DNA from: a bacterium
Lineage (GTDB): Bacteria > Bacillota > Bacilli > Lactobacillales > Streptococcaceae
Direction: 5' to 3'
DNA length: 64,000 nucleotides
Assembly (NCBI GenBank): GCA_905221235.1
Contig: CAJNCJ010000002.1
Coordinates: forward strand, 1-64,000
Position numbers and translations under genes: made by a program
Shown here: piece after piece, positions 24,988 through 34,054 of the stretch
Numbering within the stretch: position 1 is the stretch's first letter
Layout: every line of letters starts with the position of its first letter
The notes under the pieces: model-generated
Told to the model about the DNA's origin: nothing
Databases searched by the model: none
Seen by the model: the letters and a program-made list of their open reading frames with translations, nothing else

Positions 24988-26031
24988 TTAAATCAACATT
25001 GAGATTGGATTTTCAATCAATTCTTTCAAGTCTTTCATAAACTTAGCACCAGCCATACCATCTACAACACGGTGGTCAATTGTTAAACCAAGACTCATAA
25101 TAGGACGAATCACAATCTCACCATTGACAACAACTGGCTTCTCGATTGTCGAACTGACACCAAGAATAGCTGAGTTGGGTTGGTTGATGATAGGACCGAA
25201 GGACTGAACACCAAACATTCCCAAGTTACTGATTGTGAATGTTGAATTTTGCAGTTCACTTGGAGCCAATTTACCATCCAAGGTACGGCCAATGACGTCT
25301 TTGAATGCAACAACCAACTCTGACAAGCTCATCTTCTCCGCATTGTAAACAACAGGTGTCATCAATCCATTATCCATCCCAACTGCCATGGCAAGGTTGA
25401 CGTAGTTATGAGTGATAATAGTCTTGCCATCTTCGGTCAATGAAGCGTTGATGTAAGGGTGTTTCATCAAGGTTTTCACAACAGCAAGTGAAAGAAGGTC
25501 TGTTACAGTGGTCTTCTTCCCAGTTGCTTCCATGATTGGCTCAAGAACCTTCTTACGAAGAGACAGCATTTCAGTCATATCAACTTCATAGTTAAGAGTA
25601 AAGGTTGGCGCAGTTAGGTATGATTCAACCATACGTTGGGCAATAACCTTACGCATTGGTGTCATTGGGATACGCTCAATCTCACCATAAGGAGTGATAT
25701 TATCTGGAATTTCTTCCACTTTTTCGATTTGAGCAGGAGACTTGATAGTATCGTTTTCGATATTTTCAGGAAGCAAGGCCAAAACATCATTCTTCATGAT
25801 TTTACCACGATGACCCGTTCCTTGGATTTCCTGCCAAGCAATGTTATGTTCGAGGGCAATTCGTTTTGCAAGTGGCGAAATGCGAACCACGTTTGTGTCT
25901 TTATAAGTTTCCACGTCTTCTTTGTGGACACGACCGTTTGCACCTGAGCCAGAAACGTCGTAGAGGTTGATTCCTAGATCATCCGCTAACTTTCTAGCCG
26001 CAGGAGTCGCTCTTAGCTTGTCATCAGCCAT
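24988..26031 (-). CDS. acoC: Dihydrolipoamide acetyltransferase lacking a lipoyl domain (E2)
   Basis: E2 transfers the acetyl group to CoA and forms the core of the dehydrogenase complex. The protein starts straight in a peripheral-subunit-binding domain (ATPAARKLADDLGINL, SGSGANGRVHKEDV). A second such domain follows (ISPLAKRIALEHNI, GTGHRGKIMKNDV), then a linker and the catalytic domain ending with the active-site DHRVVDGM. No lipoyl domain is present, since that function sits on E3. At 347 residues it is shorter than usual E2 proteins. It lies 45 bases before lpdA. Confidence 0.92.
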   Translation of the reverse strand: MADDKLRATPAARKLADDLGINLYDVSGSGANGRVHKEDVETYKDTNVVRISPLAKRIALEHNIAWQEIQGTGHRGKIMKNDVLALLPENIENDTIKSPAQIEKVEEIPDNITPYGEIERIPMTPMRKVIAQRMVESYLTAPTFTLNYEVDMTEMLSLRKKVLEPIMEATGKKTTVTDLLSLAVVKTLMKHPYINASLTEDGKTIITHNYVNLAMAVGMDNGLMTPVVYNAEKMSLSELVVAFKDVIGRTLDGKLAPSELQNSTFTISNLGMFGVQSFGPIINQPNSAILGVSSTIEKPVVVNGEIVIRPIMSLGLTIDHRVVDGMAGAKFMKDLKELIENPISMLI

Positions 26032-26082
26032 GACCTCTCCAATTCTATACTAAGATATTAAGGACGCAGAGGGCAATGAAAA

Positions 26083-26140
26083 AATAGGAGATTGACGATG
26101 TGTTCGATGAACACAAGGAAATCTATCTTTTTTTCGCAGA
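26083..26140. repeat. Large intra-operon hairpin
   Basis: In the 220-base gap between acoB and acoC an extended imperfect palindrome pairs AAAAAATAG, AGATT and TGTGTTC with GAACACA, AAATCT and CTATCTTTTTT. The inner part TGTGTTCGATGAACACA is perfect. It may be a processing or attenuation hairpin that sets E1:E2/E3 ratios, or a small inserted repeat. Confidence 0.45.
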
Positions 26141-26251
26141 CCTCCGTCCGAATTCAATTACATGATACAAAGCGCGCAGAGAACTCTGCACCTAAAAGAT
26201 ACAAAGTTTCTCGTCTGCTTTATTTGTTTACATAATTTATCTTATGTAACT

Positions 26252-27244
26252 CTATTCTTTGTTATATGTTTTACGGATGGCATCTTTAATGCTTTCAACT
26301 GTTGGTATCATTGCATTTTCTAGGTTTTGTGCATAAGGCATTGGCACATCTTCTCCTGCACAACGGCGGATTGGTGCATCTAGATAATCAAATGCTTCTG
26401 ATTCTGAAATAATAGCTGAAATCTCGCCGATATAGCCACTTGTTTTGTGGGCATCGTTGACCAGAACAACCTTACCAGTCTTCTTCACTGAGTTAATGAT
26501 AATATCCTTATCAAGAGGAACAAGGGTACGTGGGTCCACAATTTCAACTGAAATTCCTTCTTCTGCTAATTCTTCAGCTGCTTGAACCACACGGCGAAGC
26601 ATTTTTCCATAAGTAACAACTGTTACATCTGTACCTTCGCGTTTGATTTCCCCAACTCCAAGTGGGATTGTGTAGTCTGGATCAACTGGCACGTCCCCTT
26701 TTTGATTAAATTCTGACTTGTACTCAAGAATGATAACTGGGTTATTATCACGGATAGAAGACTTAAGCAATCCTTTCATGTCCGCAGGTGTACCTGGTGC
26801 CACAACCTTAAGTCCAGGAATGTGAGTAAACCAAGACTCTAGTGATTGCGAGTGCTGGGCTGCAGAACCAACTCCGTTACCAGCTGCACAACGGACAGTC
26901 ATTGGTACCTGACCTTTACCACCAAACATGTAACGTGTTTTAGCAGCTTGGTTGACGATATTGTCCATGGCAATAACCGAGAAGTCCATAAAGGTCATAT
27001 CAACGATTGGACGAAGTCCTGTCATGGCTGCTCCTGCTGCTGCTCCCGAAATGGCTGCTTCAGAAATCGGGCAGTCTCGAACACGTTCTGGACCAAATTC
27101 TTCGAGCATTCCAACAGAAGTTCCGAAGTCTCCTCCGAAGCCACCGACATCTTCTCCCATCAAGAACACATTTTCATCGCGACGCATTTCCTCAGACATA
27201 GCAAGGATAATGGTGTCACGGAAGGACATTGTTTTTGTTTCCAT
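26252..27244 (-). CDS. acoB: Acetoin/pyruvate dehydrogenase E1 beta subunit
   Basis: This subunit forms the alpha2beta2 thiamine-diphosphate E1 enzyme with the product of acoA. The N-terminal sequence RDTIILAMSEEMRRDENVFL, MGEDVGGFGG (cofactor glutamate region), PISEAAISGAAAGAAMTG and the C-terminal transketolase domain (VDPRTLVPLDKD) are standard. Length is 330 residues. It starts 15 bases after acoA. Streptococcal copies are annotated either as acetoin or as pyruvate dehydrogenase; sequence alone does not decide the 2-oxo substrate. Confidence 0.9.
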   Translation of the reverse strand: METKTMSFRDTIILAMSEEMRRDENVFLMGEDVGGFGGDFGTSVGMLEEFGPERVRDCPISEAAISGAAAGAAMTGLRPIVDMTFMDFSVIAMDNIVNQAAKTRYMFGGKGQVPMTVRCAAGNGVGSAAQHSQSLESWFTHIPGLKVVAPGTPADMKGLLKSSIRDNNPVIILEYKSEFNQKGDVPVDPDYTIPLGVGEIKREGTDVTVVTYGKMLRRVVQAAEELAEEGISVEIVDPRTLVPLDKDIIINSVKKTGKVVLVNDAHKTSGYIGEISAIISESEAFDYLDAPIRRCAGEDVPMPYAQNLENAMIPTVESIKDAIRKTYNKE

Positions 27245-27259
27245 TTTATCTCTTTCTCC

Positions 27260-28228
27260 TTAGTCTGCGTAAATATCTTCAAATGCTGATTCAAGCGGTG
27301 GGAATGGACTTTCTTCCGCGAATTTAACAGAAGCTTCTACTGCTTCCTTAACTTGTGCTTGAATTTCTTCCAATTCTTCGGCACTTGCAATAGTATTTTC
27401 AATGAGGTATTTGCGAAGGTTTTCAATTGGGTCTTTTTGTTTCCACAATTCCACTTCTTCACGTGTACGATATTTACCAGGGTCAGATGATGAGTGACCA
27501 AGCCAGCGATAAGTTACACTTTCAATCAAGACTGGTCCGTTACCAGCACGAACATGGTCTACAGCTTTCTTAAATCCTTCATAGACGTCGATGACATTGT
27601 TGCCATCTTCGATAAACATTCCAGGAATTCCATATGCCGCACTACGTTGATGGATATGCTCCACATTAGTCATTTTCTTGATATCCGCAGAGATTCCATA
27701 ACCGTTGTTAATGCAGTAGAAAATAACTGGCAGGTTCCAGATAGAAGCCATGTTTACTGCTTCGTGGAAAACACCTTCATTGGTCGCACCATCTCCAAAG
27801 AAGCAGACAACGATTTTACCGGTATTTTGCATTTGCTGACTGAGGGCTGCACCGACAGCGATTCCCATACCACCACCTACGATACCATTGGCACCAAGGT
27901 TACCAGCATCAAGATCGGCAATATGCATAGAACCACCTTTACCTTTACAGGTTCCAGTGTATTTACCGAGGATTTCAGCCATCATTCCGTTGAGGTCAAT
28001 CCCTTTAGCAATAGCTTGTCCGTGACCACGGTGGTTTGAGGTAATTAGATCATCCGGATTGAGAGCCAACATAGCACCCACGTTAGCTGCCTCTTCTCCA
28101 ACAGAAAAGTGCGTCATTCCTGGCACTTTCCCTTTCTTTACTAATTGTGCAATTTTTAAGTCCATACGACGGATTTCTTCCATCTTACGGAACATCTCTA
28201 GCAAAAGATTTTTATCTAAAGTTGACAT
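27260..28228 (-). CDS. acoA: Acetoin/pyruvate dehydrogenase E1 alpha subunit
   Basis: The alpha subunit of the thiamine-diphosphate E1 enzyme, which decarboxylates the 2-oxo substrate. It contains the ThDP-binding motif FGDGATNEGVFHEAVNMASI with the downstream NN pair (YCINNGYGIS) and the phosphorylation-loop-like YRWLGHSSSDPGKYR. Length is 322 residues. It is the first gene of the operon acoA-acoB-acoC-lpdA, behind a strong consensus promoter. The complex feeds acetyl-CoA and NADH from a C3/C4 keto compound in the cytosol. Confidence 0.9.
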   Translation of the reverse strand: MSTLDKNLLLEMFRKMEEIRRMDLKIAQLVKKGKVPGMTHFSVGEEAANVGAMLALNPDDLITSNHRGHGQAIAKGIDLNGMMAEILGKYTGTCKGKGGSMHIADLDAGNLGANGIVGGGMGIAVGAALSQQMQNTGKIVVCFFGDGATNEGVFHEAVNMASIWNLPVIFYCINNGYGISADIKKMTNVEHIHQRSAAYGIPGMFIEDGNNVIDVYEGFKKAVDHVRAGNGPVLIESVTYRWLGHSSSDPGKYRTREEVELWKQKDPIENLRKYLIENTIASAEELEEIQAQVKEAVEASVKFAEESPFPPLESAFEDIYAD

Positions 28229-28262
28229 CTTCTTGCCTTTCTAACTTTCTTCTTACCTTACT

Positions 28263-28291
28263 ATTTTACCGTTTTTGGCAAATACTGTCAA
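28263..28291 (-). promoter_or_regulatory. Promoter of the aco operon
   Basis: On the minus strand -35 TTGACA (28286-28291) and -10 TAAAAT (28263-28268) are 17 bases apart, about 35 bases before acoA. Confidence 0.7.
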
Positions 28292-28317
28292 AGTTTTTCT
28301 AAAAGAAATTTCACAAA

Positions 28318-28356
28318 ATAAAAAAGAAAACCCAATGAGAACAAGGGATTTTCTTA
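28318..28356 (-). terminator. Terminator of the MATE gene
   Basis: A stem AAGAAAATCCC/GGGTTTTCTT with a loop of about 11 bases and a T-run follows the transporter stop on the minus strand, just ahead of the aco promoter. Confidence 0.65.
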
Positions 28357-28381
28357 TCAAGAATATTTTTTCACAAACTTT

Positions 28382-29743
28382 TTATCGTTTAGATTTTGCT
28401 AAAGATTCAAATCTTTTCATAATCACAGTTAAACGCCAACGATAAAGCGCCCCACTAACGATTAGACTAATAATCAAACCGATCCAGTAAGAATAAGCTC
28501 CAAAATCTGTTAGGGAATCAAATACCATAGCCACCGGAATTGCTACTCCCCAATAACCAACCAAACCAAGGTAAAAAGGAATAACTGTGTCCTTATAACC
28601 CCGCAAAATTCCCTGAAGCGGTGCTGCAAAGGTATCTGCTAACTGAAAGAAAAGACTGTAAGTTAAAAAGCGCGCTGTCAAATCGATGAATTCTGGATCA
28701 TTACCATAAAGACTAGCCACATTTCCTCGAAAAATGTAAAGAAAGGATAAGGTGAAGGCCGCAAAAATGAGGGCTGTCCATCTTCCTAAACCAATATAGG
28801 TTTTCGCATCATCAAATCGCTTAGCTCCCACTTCATAGGAAACGACAATGGCCATAGCCGATGAGATACTCATGGGAAAGGCGTACATGAGAGATGAAAA
28901 GTTCATAGCTGACTGGTGACTAGCGATAATCAAGGACGAGAACTTAGCCATAATCAAACCAACCACGGAAAAGATAGCCACTTCCGCAAAGACAGTTCCC
29001 CCAATAGGCAGACCTAAGCGAACTCCTTCCTTGATTTTATCCATATTAAGCGGAATGCGTTTCTCAAAATGCAAGGCTTTGAGCTTCTCCTGTTTAAATA
29101 AAACCAGAACAGAAATTCCAAGCAAAACCCAATAAGCCAAGGAAGTACCCAAACCAGAGCCCGCACCCCCTAATTCTGGAACACCAAATGCCCCGTAAAT
29201 CATGAGGTAGTTAAATCCGCTATTGAGAGGAAGTAACAAAAGCATGAGGTACATGGACAGTTTGGTCAAGCCCAGCGAATCCAGCAAGGAGCGAATGACA
29301 CTAAAGAGCAACAAGGGGATAATTCCGATAGATAAAAACCAGAGATAACGAACCGCTACTGCCGTCACTGGTGCTTCTAGTCCGATATGGTTCAAGACAG
29401 GAGGTGCCAAGAAAACTACCAGTCCCAGTAAGACCACAGATAGGCCCAAGGCCAGATAGATGAACTGGTAAAAATCAGACGCAACTTCTTCCTTTTTGCC
29501 TCGACCAAGATGGTGACCAATGATGGGCACCAAGGCTGACACAATCCCTGTTAGAAAGGTAAAGAAGGGATTCCAGATACTGGTTGCCATAGACACACCA
29601 GCCAAGTCCATGGTGTTGTATTGACCAGTCATAGTCGTATCAACAAAGGAGGCAGAATAATTGGCAAATTGATAAATCAGGATAGGGAAAAATATCTTTA
29701 AAAACAAGATAAACTTGTCTTTGAAATGATGGGTTTGGTACAT
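28382..29743 (-). CDS. MATE-family multidrug efflux transporter
   Basis: A 453-residue integral membrane protein with about 12 hydrophobic segments in two related halves (for example FVDTTMTGQYNTMDLAGVSM in the first and FAAPLQGILRGYKDTVIPF in the second). These are the MATE pattern for sodium- or proton-driven export of cationic drugs and metabolites. It starts shortly after pyrC (42-base gap) and ends before the aco promoter with its own terminator. The substrate range cannot be deduced. Confidence 0.88.
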   Translation of the reverse strand: MYQTHHFKDKFILFLKIFFPILIYQFANYSASFVDTTMTGQYNTMDLAGVSMATSIWNPFFTFLTGIVSALVPIIGHHLGRGKKEEVASDFYQFIYLALGLSVVLLGLVVFLAPPVLNHIGLEAPVTAVAVRYLWFLSIGIIPLLLFSVIRSLLDSLGLTKLSMYLMLLLLPLNSGFNYLMIYGAFGVPELGGAGSGLGTSLAYWVLLGISVLVLFKQEKLKALHFEKRIPLNMDKIKEGVRLGLPIGGTVFAEVAIFSVVGLIMAKFSSLIIASHQSAMNFSSLMYAFPMSISSAMAIVVSYEVGAKRFDDAKTYIGLGRWTALIFAAFTLSFLYIFRGNVASLYGNDPEFIDLTARFLTYSLFFQLADTFAAPLQGILRGYKDTVIPFYLGLVGYWGVAIPVAMVFDSLTDFGAYSYWIGLIISLIVSGALYRWRLTVIMKRFESLAKSKR

Positions 29744-29784
29744 ATAGGCTCTCTATTCTTTTTGTTTACAGAGCAGACTCCCAC

Positions 29785-31053
29785 CTAGTTTTGATAGACG
29801 ATTTGTCCCTTACAGATGGTATATTTAACCTGCCCTTTTAAAGTTTCACCGATGAATGGTGAATTAGCTGCTTTCGAAGCAAAACGGGAGTCCACAAGGC
29901 GGTCAGTCTTAGCATCAAAAATAGTGATGTCCGCTGGACCATTCTCAGCCAAGTAACCTGCTTCAAAGTTGTAAAGCTTGGCTGGGTTGTAGGTCATTTT
30001 TTCTAGCAATTCCATCAAGCTCAACTCACCCGCTTCGACCAAATAGGTCAATCCGAGGGAAAGAGAGGTTTCTAAACCAGTCATGCCAGATGGTGCTTTG
30101 GTGATATCCTCGACATTTTTTTCATCAGCATGATGAGGCGCGTGATCAGTTGCGATGACTGTGATGACACCAGATTTGAGACCTTCGATAACAGCACGGC
30201 GATCTGATTCCAAACGAAGTGGCGGATTCATTTTAGCATTGCTACCTTGAGTCAAAAGGAGAGCTTCTGTCTTAGAGAAATGCTGTGGCGCTACTTCTGC
30301 TGTGACTTGCGCTCCCAAACTTTGAGCGAACTCAACTACTTTAACACTTTCTTCCTTAGACAAATGCTGAATATGAACATGAGCCTTGGTTGCATAGGCA
30401 ATCATGACATCACGCGCCATCATAGCGTACTCAGCCACCCCAGTCGCACCGCAGATATGGAAATGTTTTTTAGCAATGTTTTCATTAAACCCAAGAACAC
30501 CGTTCAATCCTGGATCTTCCTCATGAAGACTGATAAAGGTATTGAGCTTTTTGGCTTCTTCCATGGCTTCCTTGACAACTTTACTACTTTCAAGAGGAAT
30601 GCCGTCATCAGAAAAACCAACAGCTCCAGCTTCTAAAAGTGCCTGAAAGTCTGTCAAATCTTGACCATTAAAGTTCTTCGTGATTGTCGCAACCGTCTTA
30701 ACATTAATCTTCTCCTTGGCAGCTGACTGAAGAACTTCTTGCAAAGTCTCAACATCTGAAATGGTTGGACTAGTATTAGCCATCATGACAACCGTTGTAA
30801 AACCACCTGCAGCGGCTGCTAGGGCACCCGTATGGATATCCTCCTTGTGCGTTTGACCAGGTTCACGGAAATGAACATGAATATCAACTAGTCCAGGGGC
30901 AACTACAAGACCGGTAACATCAAGCACTTCTGCTCCTTCTTCCTTGATTTCAGGCGCAATTTTGACAATTTTCCCATCTTGAACCAAGACATCACACACT
31001 TGATCCAAACCAGACTTGGGATCCATTACACGACCATTTTTGATTAGTAGCAT
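29785..31053 (-). CDS. pyrC: Dihydroorotase
   Basis: The enzyme cyclises carbamoyl-aspartate to dihydroorotate in pyrimidine synthesis. The zinc-binding start [18 protein letters not shown] and the later ATDHAPHH site (catalytic Asp) are intact, and the 422-residue length matches class I bacterial dihydroorotases. A C-terminal amidohydrolase beta-sandwich carries the [10 protein letters not shown] segment. It follows mutX by 12 bases, in one run with ung and the DUF4336 gene. Pyrimidine regulation is not evident in the local sequence. Confidence 0.93.
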   Translation of the reverse strand: MLLIKNGRVMDPKSGLDQVCDVLVQDGKIVKIAPEIKEEGAEVLDVTGLVVAPGLVDIHVHFREPGQTHKEDIHTGALAAAAGGFTTVVMMANTSPTISDVETLQEVLQSAAKEKINVKTVATITKNFNGQDLTDFQALLEAGAVGFSDDGIPLESSKVVKEAMEEAKKLNTFISLHEEDPGLNGVLGFNENIAKKHFHICGATGVAEYAMMARDVMIAYATKAHVHIQHLSKEESVKVVEFAQSLGAQVTAEVAPQHFSKTEALLLTQGSNAKMNPPLRLESDRRAVIEGLKSGVITVIATDHAPHHADEKNVEDITKAPSGMTGLETSLSLGLTYLVEAGELSLMELLEKMTYNPAKLYNFEAGYLAENGPADITIFDAKTDRLVDSRFASKAANSPFIGETLKGQVKYTICKGQIVYQN

Positions 31054-31065
31054 CTGCTTTCTCCT

Positions 31066-31530
31066 TTATTCATAGAAATCGACTTGGGTATCCAACAATT
31101 TATCCCCATCATAAACAAACTTAGCTGAAAAGAAGGGTTTGTCCTCTAAAAGCCATTCAACAAAGGTGTGGTCACCTTCCCAAGTCGGCTTGCTCAAAAC
31201 CTCATCATAGGGAACCCATTCTAAGGTCCCCTCATTGCAGTCAATCAAGTCACCCTCAAACTCTGTCACCTTAAAAACATAGGTGTACCAATCTAAATCT
31301 GGTGTAAATTCAGGAAAAGTGATAACACCTTTTAGAACTGGCTTAGCTTTGAGCCCTGTTTCTTCGAGAATTTCACGCGCCGCGCATTCTTGAGGTGTCT
31401 CACCACGCTCTAGCTTACCACCCACTCCAATCCATTTCCCTTCATGGACATCATTGGGTTTCTTATTACGGTGGAGCATGAGCAGTTCTTTTCCGTTATC
31501 AATGTAGCAAATCGTCGCTAACTGAGGCAT
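31066..31530 (-). CDS. mutX: NUDIX hydrolase, 8-oxo-dGTP diphosphatase type
   Basis: A complete Nudix box (GKLERGETPQECAAREILEETGL) in a 154-residue protein marks a nucleoside-triphosphate pyrophosphatase. Known streptococcal MutX cleans 8-oxo-dGTP from the nucleotide pool, limiting AT-to-CG mutations. It lies nine bases after ung, another base-damage gene, so a genome-maintenance pair is plausible. The exact nucleotide preference rests on the family, not on a motif. Confidence 0.85.
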   Translation of the reverse strand: MPQLATICYIDNGKELLMLHRNKKPNDVHEGKWIGVGGKLERGETPQECAAREILEETGLKAKPVLKGVITFPEFTPDLDWYTYVFKVTEFEGDLIDCNEGTLEWVPYDEVLSKPTWEGDHTFVEWLLEDKPFFSAKFVYDGDKLLDTQVDFYE

Positions 31531-31539
31531 ATTTTCTCC

Positions 31540-32193
31540 TTATCTAAGCCAATCAATTGGCTCTTGTCCTGTCTCTTTTAAGAATGCATTAGCCTTGGAA
31601 AAAGGCTTGGAACCCCAAAATCCTCTATAAACCGATAAAGGACTAGGATGGGCTGATTCGATAATCAAGTGATGAGGATTGGTAACTAAGGCCTTCTTCT
31701 TGCGTGCATAAGCTCCCCAAAGTACAAAGACTACAGGTCTATCTAGACGATTGACCACCTGAATCACAGCATCAGTAAAAGGCTCCCATATCTGGCCAGC
31801 ATGACCATTAGCCTGTCCAGCAGGAACAGTCAAGCAAGCATTGAGAAGTAAGACTCCTTGCTCAGCCCAAGCCGTCAAATCATGGGATTTCTTAACTCCT
31901 ATATCATCTGACAATTCTTTCAAGATATTTTGCAAGGATGGCGGAGCTGGGATAGAGTCAGGAACAGAAAAACTCAAGCCCTGCGCTTGACCTGGCCCGT
32001 GATAGGGGTCTTGCCCTAGAATCACCACCTTCACTTCTTCAAGCGGTGTAGTCAAGAGAGCCTGAAAAACCTTTTCCTTAGGTGGATAAACAGTACCCTG
32101 AGCATAGACCTGCTCCATAAACTGATTGATTTTCCCGAAATAACCTGCAGGTAATTGCTCCTTAATCAAAGCATGCCAAGACGAGTGTTCCAT
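31540..32193 (-). CDS. ung: Uracil-DNA glycosylase
   Basis: Ung removes uracil from DNA as the first step of base excision repair. The catalytic water-activating motif [16 protein letters not shown] and the minor-groove loop [11 protein letters not shown] are intact. I place the start at 32193 ([10 protein letters not shown]), giving 217 residues, because AAAGGAGGG lies directly upstream; a frame opening eight codons earlier lacks that support. Its upstream neighbour, the DUF4336 gene, ends 12 bases before it. Confidence 0.93.
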   Translation of the reverse strand: MEHSSWHALIKEQLPAGYFGKINQFMEQVYAQGTVYPPKEKVFQALLTTPLEEVKVVILGQDPYHGPGQAQGLSFSVPDSIPAPPSLQNILKELSDDIGVKKSHDLTAWAEQGVLLLNACLTVPAGQANGHAGQIWEPFTDAVIQVVNRLDRPVVFVLWGAYARKKKALVTNPHHLIIESAHPSPLSVYRGFWGSKPFSKANAFLKETGQEPIDWLR

Positions 32194-32204
32194 CTTTCCC
32201 TCCT

Positions 32205-32960
32205 TTATCTTATCCATCTAAAAGCACGTCTTAATTCATCCGCACCATTTTTAAAAAAGCATAAACCATGTGCAAGTATAATCTTATCCGGTTTCCAGTT
32301 TGACATACGGGAAAAGGAAACCTTTGCTTCCCTTTGTCTTCCTAAAAAAGTCATACGATAATCAATAGGAGTTTGACCATCAGGGGCTGTTACACGAGCT
32401 AAACGATAGAATTTTCTGCGGATTGGACTAGCTATCTTTTTAGGTTCAAAATTCTCTATAAGGTCTGTTACAATGAGTGTTTTAGTTGATTTATGAAAAA
32501 ACACGACCTCTTCGATGACAGAACTTCCCTTAAAAATAAGCTGATCAATCTCATCAGACCATAGGTCAGGAGCCTTATCTGTTAAGGCAGCATCAAATTC
32601 CACCTTGACATTCTGACTTTTCGCTCTCTCTTCAACTCCTGGACTAGACCATGCTTGCGCATGAGGATATCTTTTTCTCCAATCTGCAATATAAGCGTAG
32701 TGAATCTTATTTGGTGAAATCAGGTAAGCTACTCTGCCCAGAGCGTCCAGTTCAGTAAAGAGTTTCTCGTTTGGCGCAATAGGAGAATGAATCCAAAGTT
32801 TGCCATCATTTAACTTAATCACCGTCATACGTGTCTGAAAAGGAAGTTTGAAGATCTTCATATCCATTTGAATCAAATCACCATCCACTATCCAGATATT
32901 TTGATCAACTTCCTTTAGTGTATACAATGGTTCATAAAGAGAAAGTTCTGGCCTTGACAT
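32205..32960 (-). CDS. DUF4336-family protein
   Basis: This 251-residue protein resembles the DUF4336 family, related to metallo-beta-lactamase folds but without the full HxHxDH set. Conserved-looking blocks include [47 protein letters not shown] and [10 protein letters not shown]. No enzymatic activity is established for the family to my knowledge. It precedes ung in the same direction, and is probably first in the DUF4336-ung-mutX-pyrC transcript, with a TATAAT at 32992-32997 upstream. Confidence 0.7.
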   Translation of the reverse strand: MSRPELSLYEPLYTLKEVDQNIWIVDGDLIQMDMKIFKLPFQTRMTVIKLNDGKLWIHSPIAPNEKLFTELDALGRVAYLISPNKIHYAYIADWRKRYPHAQAWSSPGVEERAKSQNVKVEFDAALTDKAPDLWSDEIDQLIFKGSSVIEEVVFFHKSTKTLIVTDLIENFEPKKIASPIRRKFYRLARVTAPDGQTPIDYRMTFLGRQREAKVSFSRMSNWKPDKIILAHGLCFFKNGADELRRAFRWIR

Positions 32961-32991
32961 CGTTAACTATTCCTTCGTTTTTACTGCCTCT

Positions 32992-32997
32992 ATTATA
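32992..32997 (-). promoter_or_regulatory. -10 box of the DUF4336-ung-mutX-pyrC unit
   Basis: TATAAT on the minus strand at 32992-32997, lying immediately after the terminator stem of the upstream HAD gene. No convincing -35 is present. Confidence 0.4.
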
Positions 32998-32999
32998 GC

Positions 33000-33026
33000 A
33001 AAAAGTGGCTATCTAAACCACTTTTT
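33000..33026 (-). terminator. Terminator of the HAD hydrolase gene
   Basis: A stem AAAAAGTGG/CCACTTTTT overlaps the HAD stop codon and ends in T5 on the minus strand. Confidence 0.65.
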
Positions 33027-33717
33027 ACAGTTTATCTAAACAATCCAGCAAGTCTTGGTAAGAATGGACTTCGTAAGTCGGCTGGGCTTGTGTGGGATTT
33101 TCGAGGTGATGAGGGTTGTACCAGATAGTATCAATCCCCGCATTATTGCCACCTTGAATGTCGGCGGTTAGGGAGTCTCCAATCATCAGCGTCTCTTCTT
33201 TGCTGAATCCAGCAATCTGCTGACCGATTTTTTCATAAAAAAGTGCGTCAGGCTTTTGTGTTTGCAGCTGTTCAGATATAAAAACTTGATTGAAATAAGG
33301 TGCCAGACCCGATTGAGCCAAGCGACCTGTCTGAATGGCAGTAATTCCATTTGTCGCAGCATACAAGTCATAATCACGTTCAATGAGGCTATCCAAGAGT
33401 TCATGAGCACCCGAAAGAGTTTGTCCCTGCTGGGCGAGGTAAAATTGATAACGCTGGGCTAGAAAACTACCGTCTTTTTCCTGTCCAAAATGGGCAAATA
33501 AACGAGAAAAGCGCGTGTTAACCAGCTCTTGTTTACTGATTTTCTTTTGCTCCAAGTCCTTCCAGAGATCCTTGTTCATAGGAACGTAATAATCTTTATA
33601 AGACTGAATATCTGCAACTCCTTCTTCTTTTAGAAGTTGGGTCAAAGCCACATCCTCAGCAGCATCAAAATCAAGAAGAGTGTGGTCGAGGTCGAAGAGT
33701 AGAAATTTGTAGGACAA
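33025..33717 (-). CDS. HAD-superfamily hydrolase, YjjG-like nucleotidase
   Basis: The 230-residue protein is a subfamily IA HAD phosphatase. It shows the nucleophile motif LLFDLDHTLLDFDAAE, motif II AATNGI, a lysine in KPDALFYEKI and motif IV MIGDSLTADIQGG. The match is closest to YjjG/YfnB-type non-canonical pyrimidine nucleotidases, which hydrolyse modified nucleoside monophosphates. Its position beside ung and mutX suits nucleotide-pool sanitation, but that is an inference. Confidence 0.8.
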   Translation of the reverse strand: MSYKFLLFDLDHTLLDFDAAEDVALTQLLKEEGVADIQSYKDYYVPMNKDLWKDLEQKKISKQELVNTRFSRLFAHFGQEKDGSFLAQRYQFYLAQQGQTLSGAHELLDSLIERDYDLYAATNGITAIQTGRLAQSGLAPYFNQVFISEQLQTQKPDALFYEKIGQQIAGFSKEETLMIGDSLTADIQGGNNAGIDTIWYNPHHLENPTQAQPTYEVHSYQDLLDCLDKL

Positions 33718-34054
33718 TTTGAGAGTTTTCCTTTCTAAAAATTCATTAAGAACATTATAGCATAAAGCATCTCACACAATTAACTAATTTAATAACTTGA
33801 AAAAAATTCGAACACTCTCCTATACAACTGACAGCCCAATTCTTTCAGGATAGAACAATCCTAACTATCGAATCCTCTGCTCCCATAAATATCCATGCAA
33901 TTCTAGGCCTAGAATTCCTATAAACTAAATGTTTTCGTACTCTGCTAAACCATTGATTGCTTTAAATCTGAATTTTTGAAGGATTCTAAAGCTAGAATTG
34001 CTCTAAAACAAGAAAAACGGAGGTATTCGAAACCTAGAAGAACACATCCACACC
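33718..34054. other. Gene-free stretch with two copies of a palindromic unit
   Basis: No gene is visible on either strand. Two related units, 33900-33925 (ATTCTAGGCCTAGAATTCCT) and 33983-34009 (ATTCTAAAGCTAGAATTGCT), each form a palindrome followed by TAAAC or TAAAAC. A third partial match (CCTAGAA) occurs at 34033. They may be ends of a small deleted element. In pneumococci I recall pht surface-protein genes near this place; none is present here. Confidence 0.4.

Noticed and set aside
26846..28039. Plus-strand open frames opposite acoA and acoB
   Set aside because: Same reason: shadow frames of conserved coding sequence, rich in Cys/His/Thr as expected for antisense translation.
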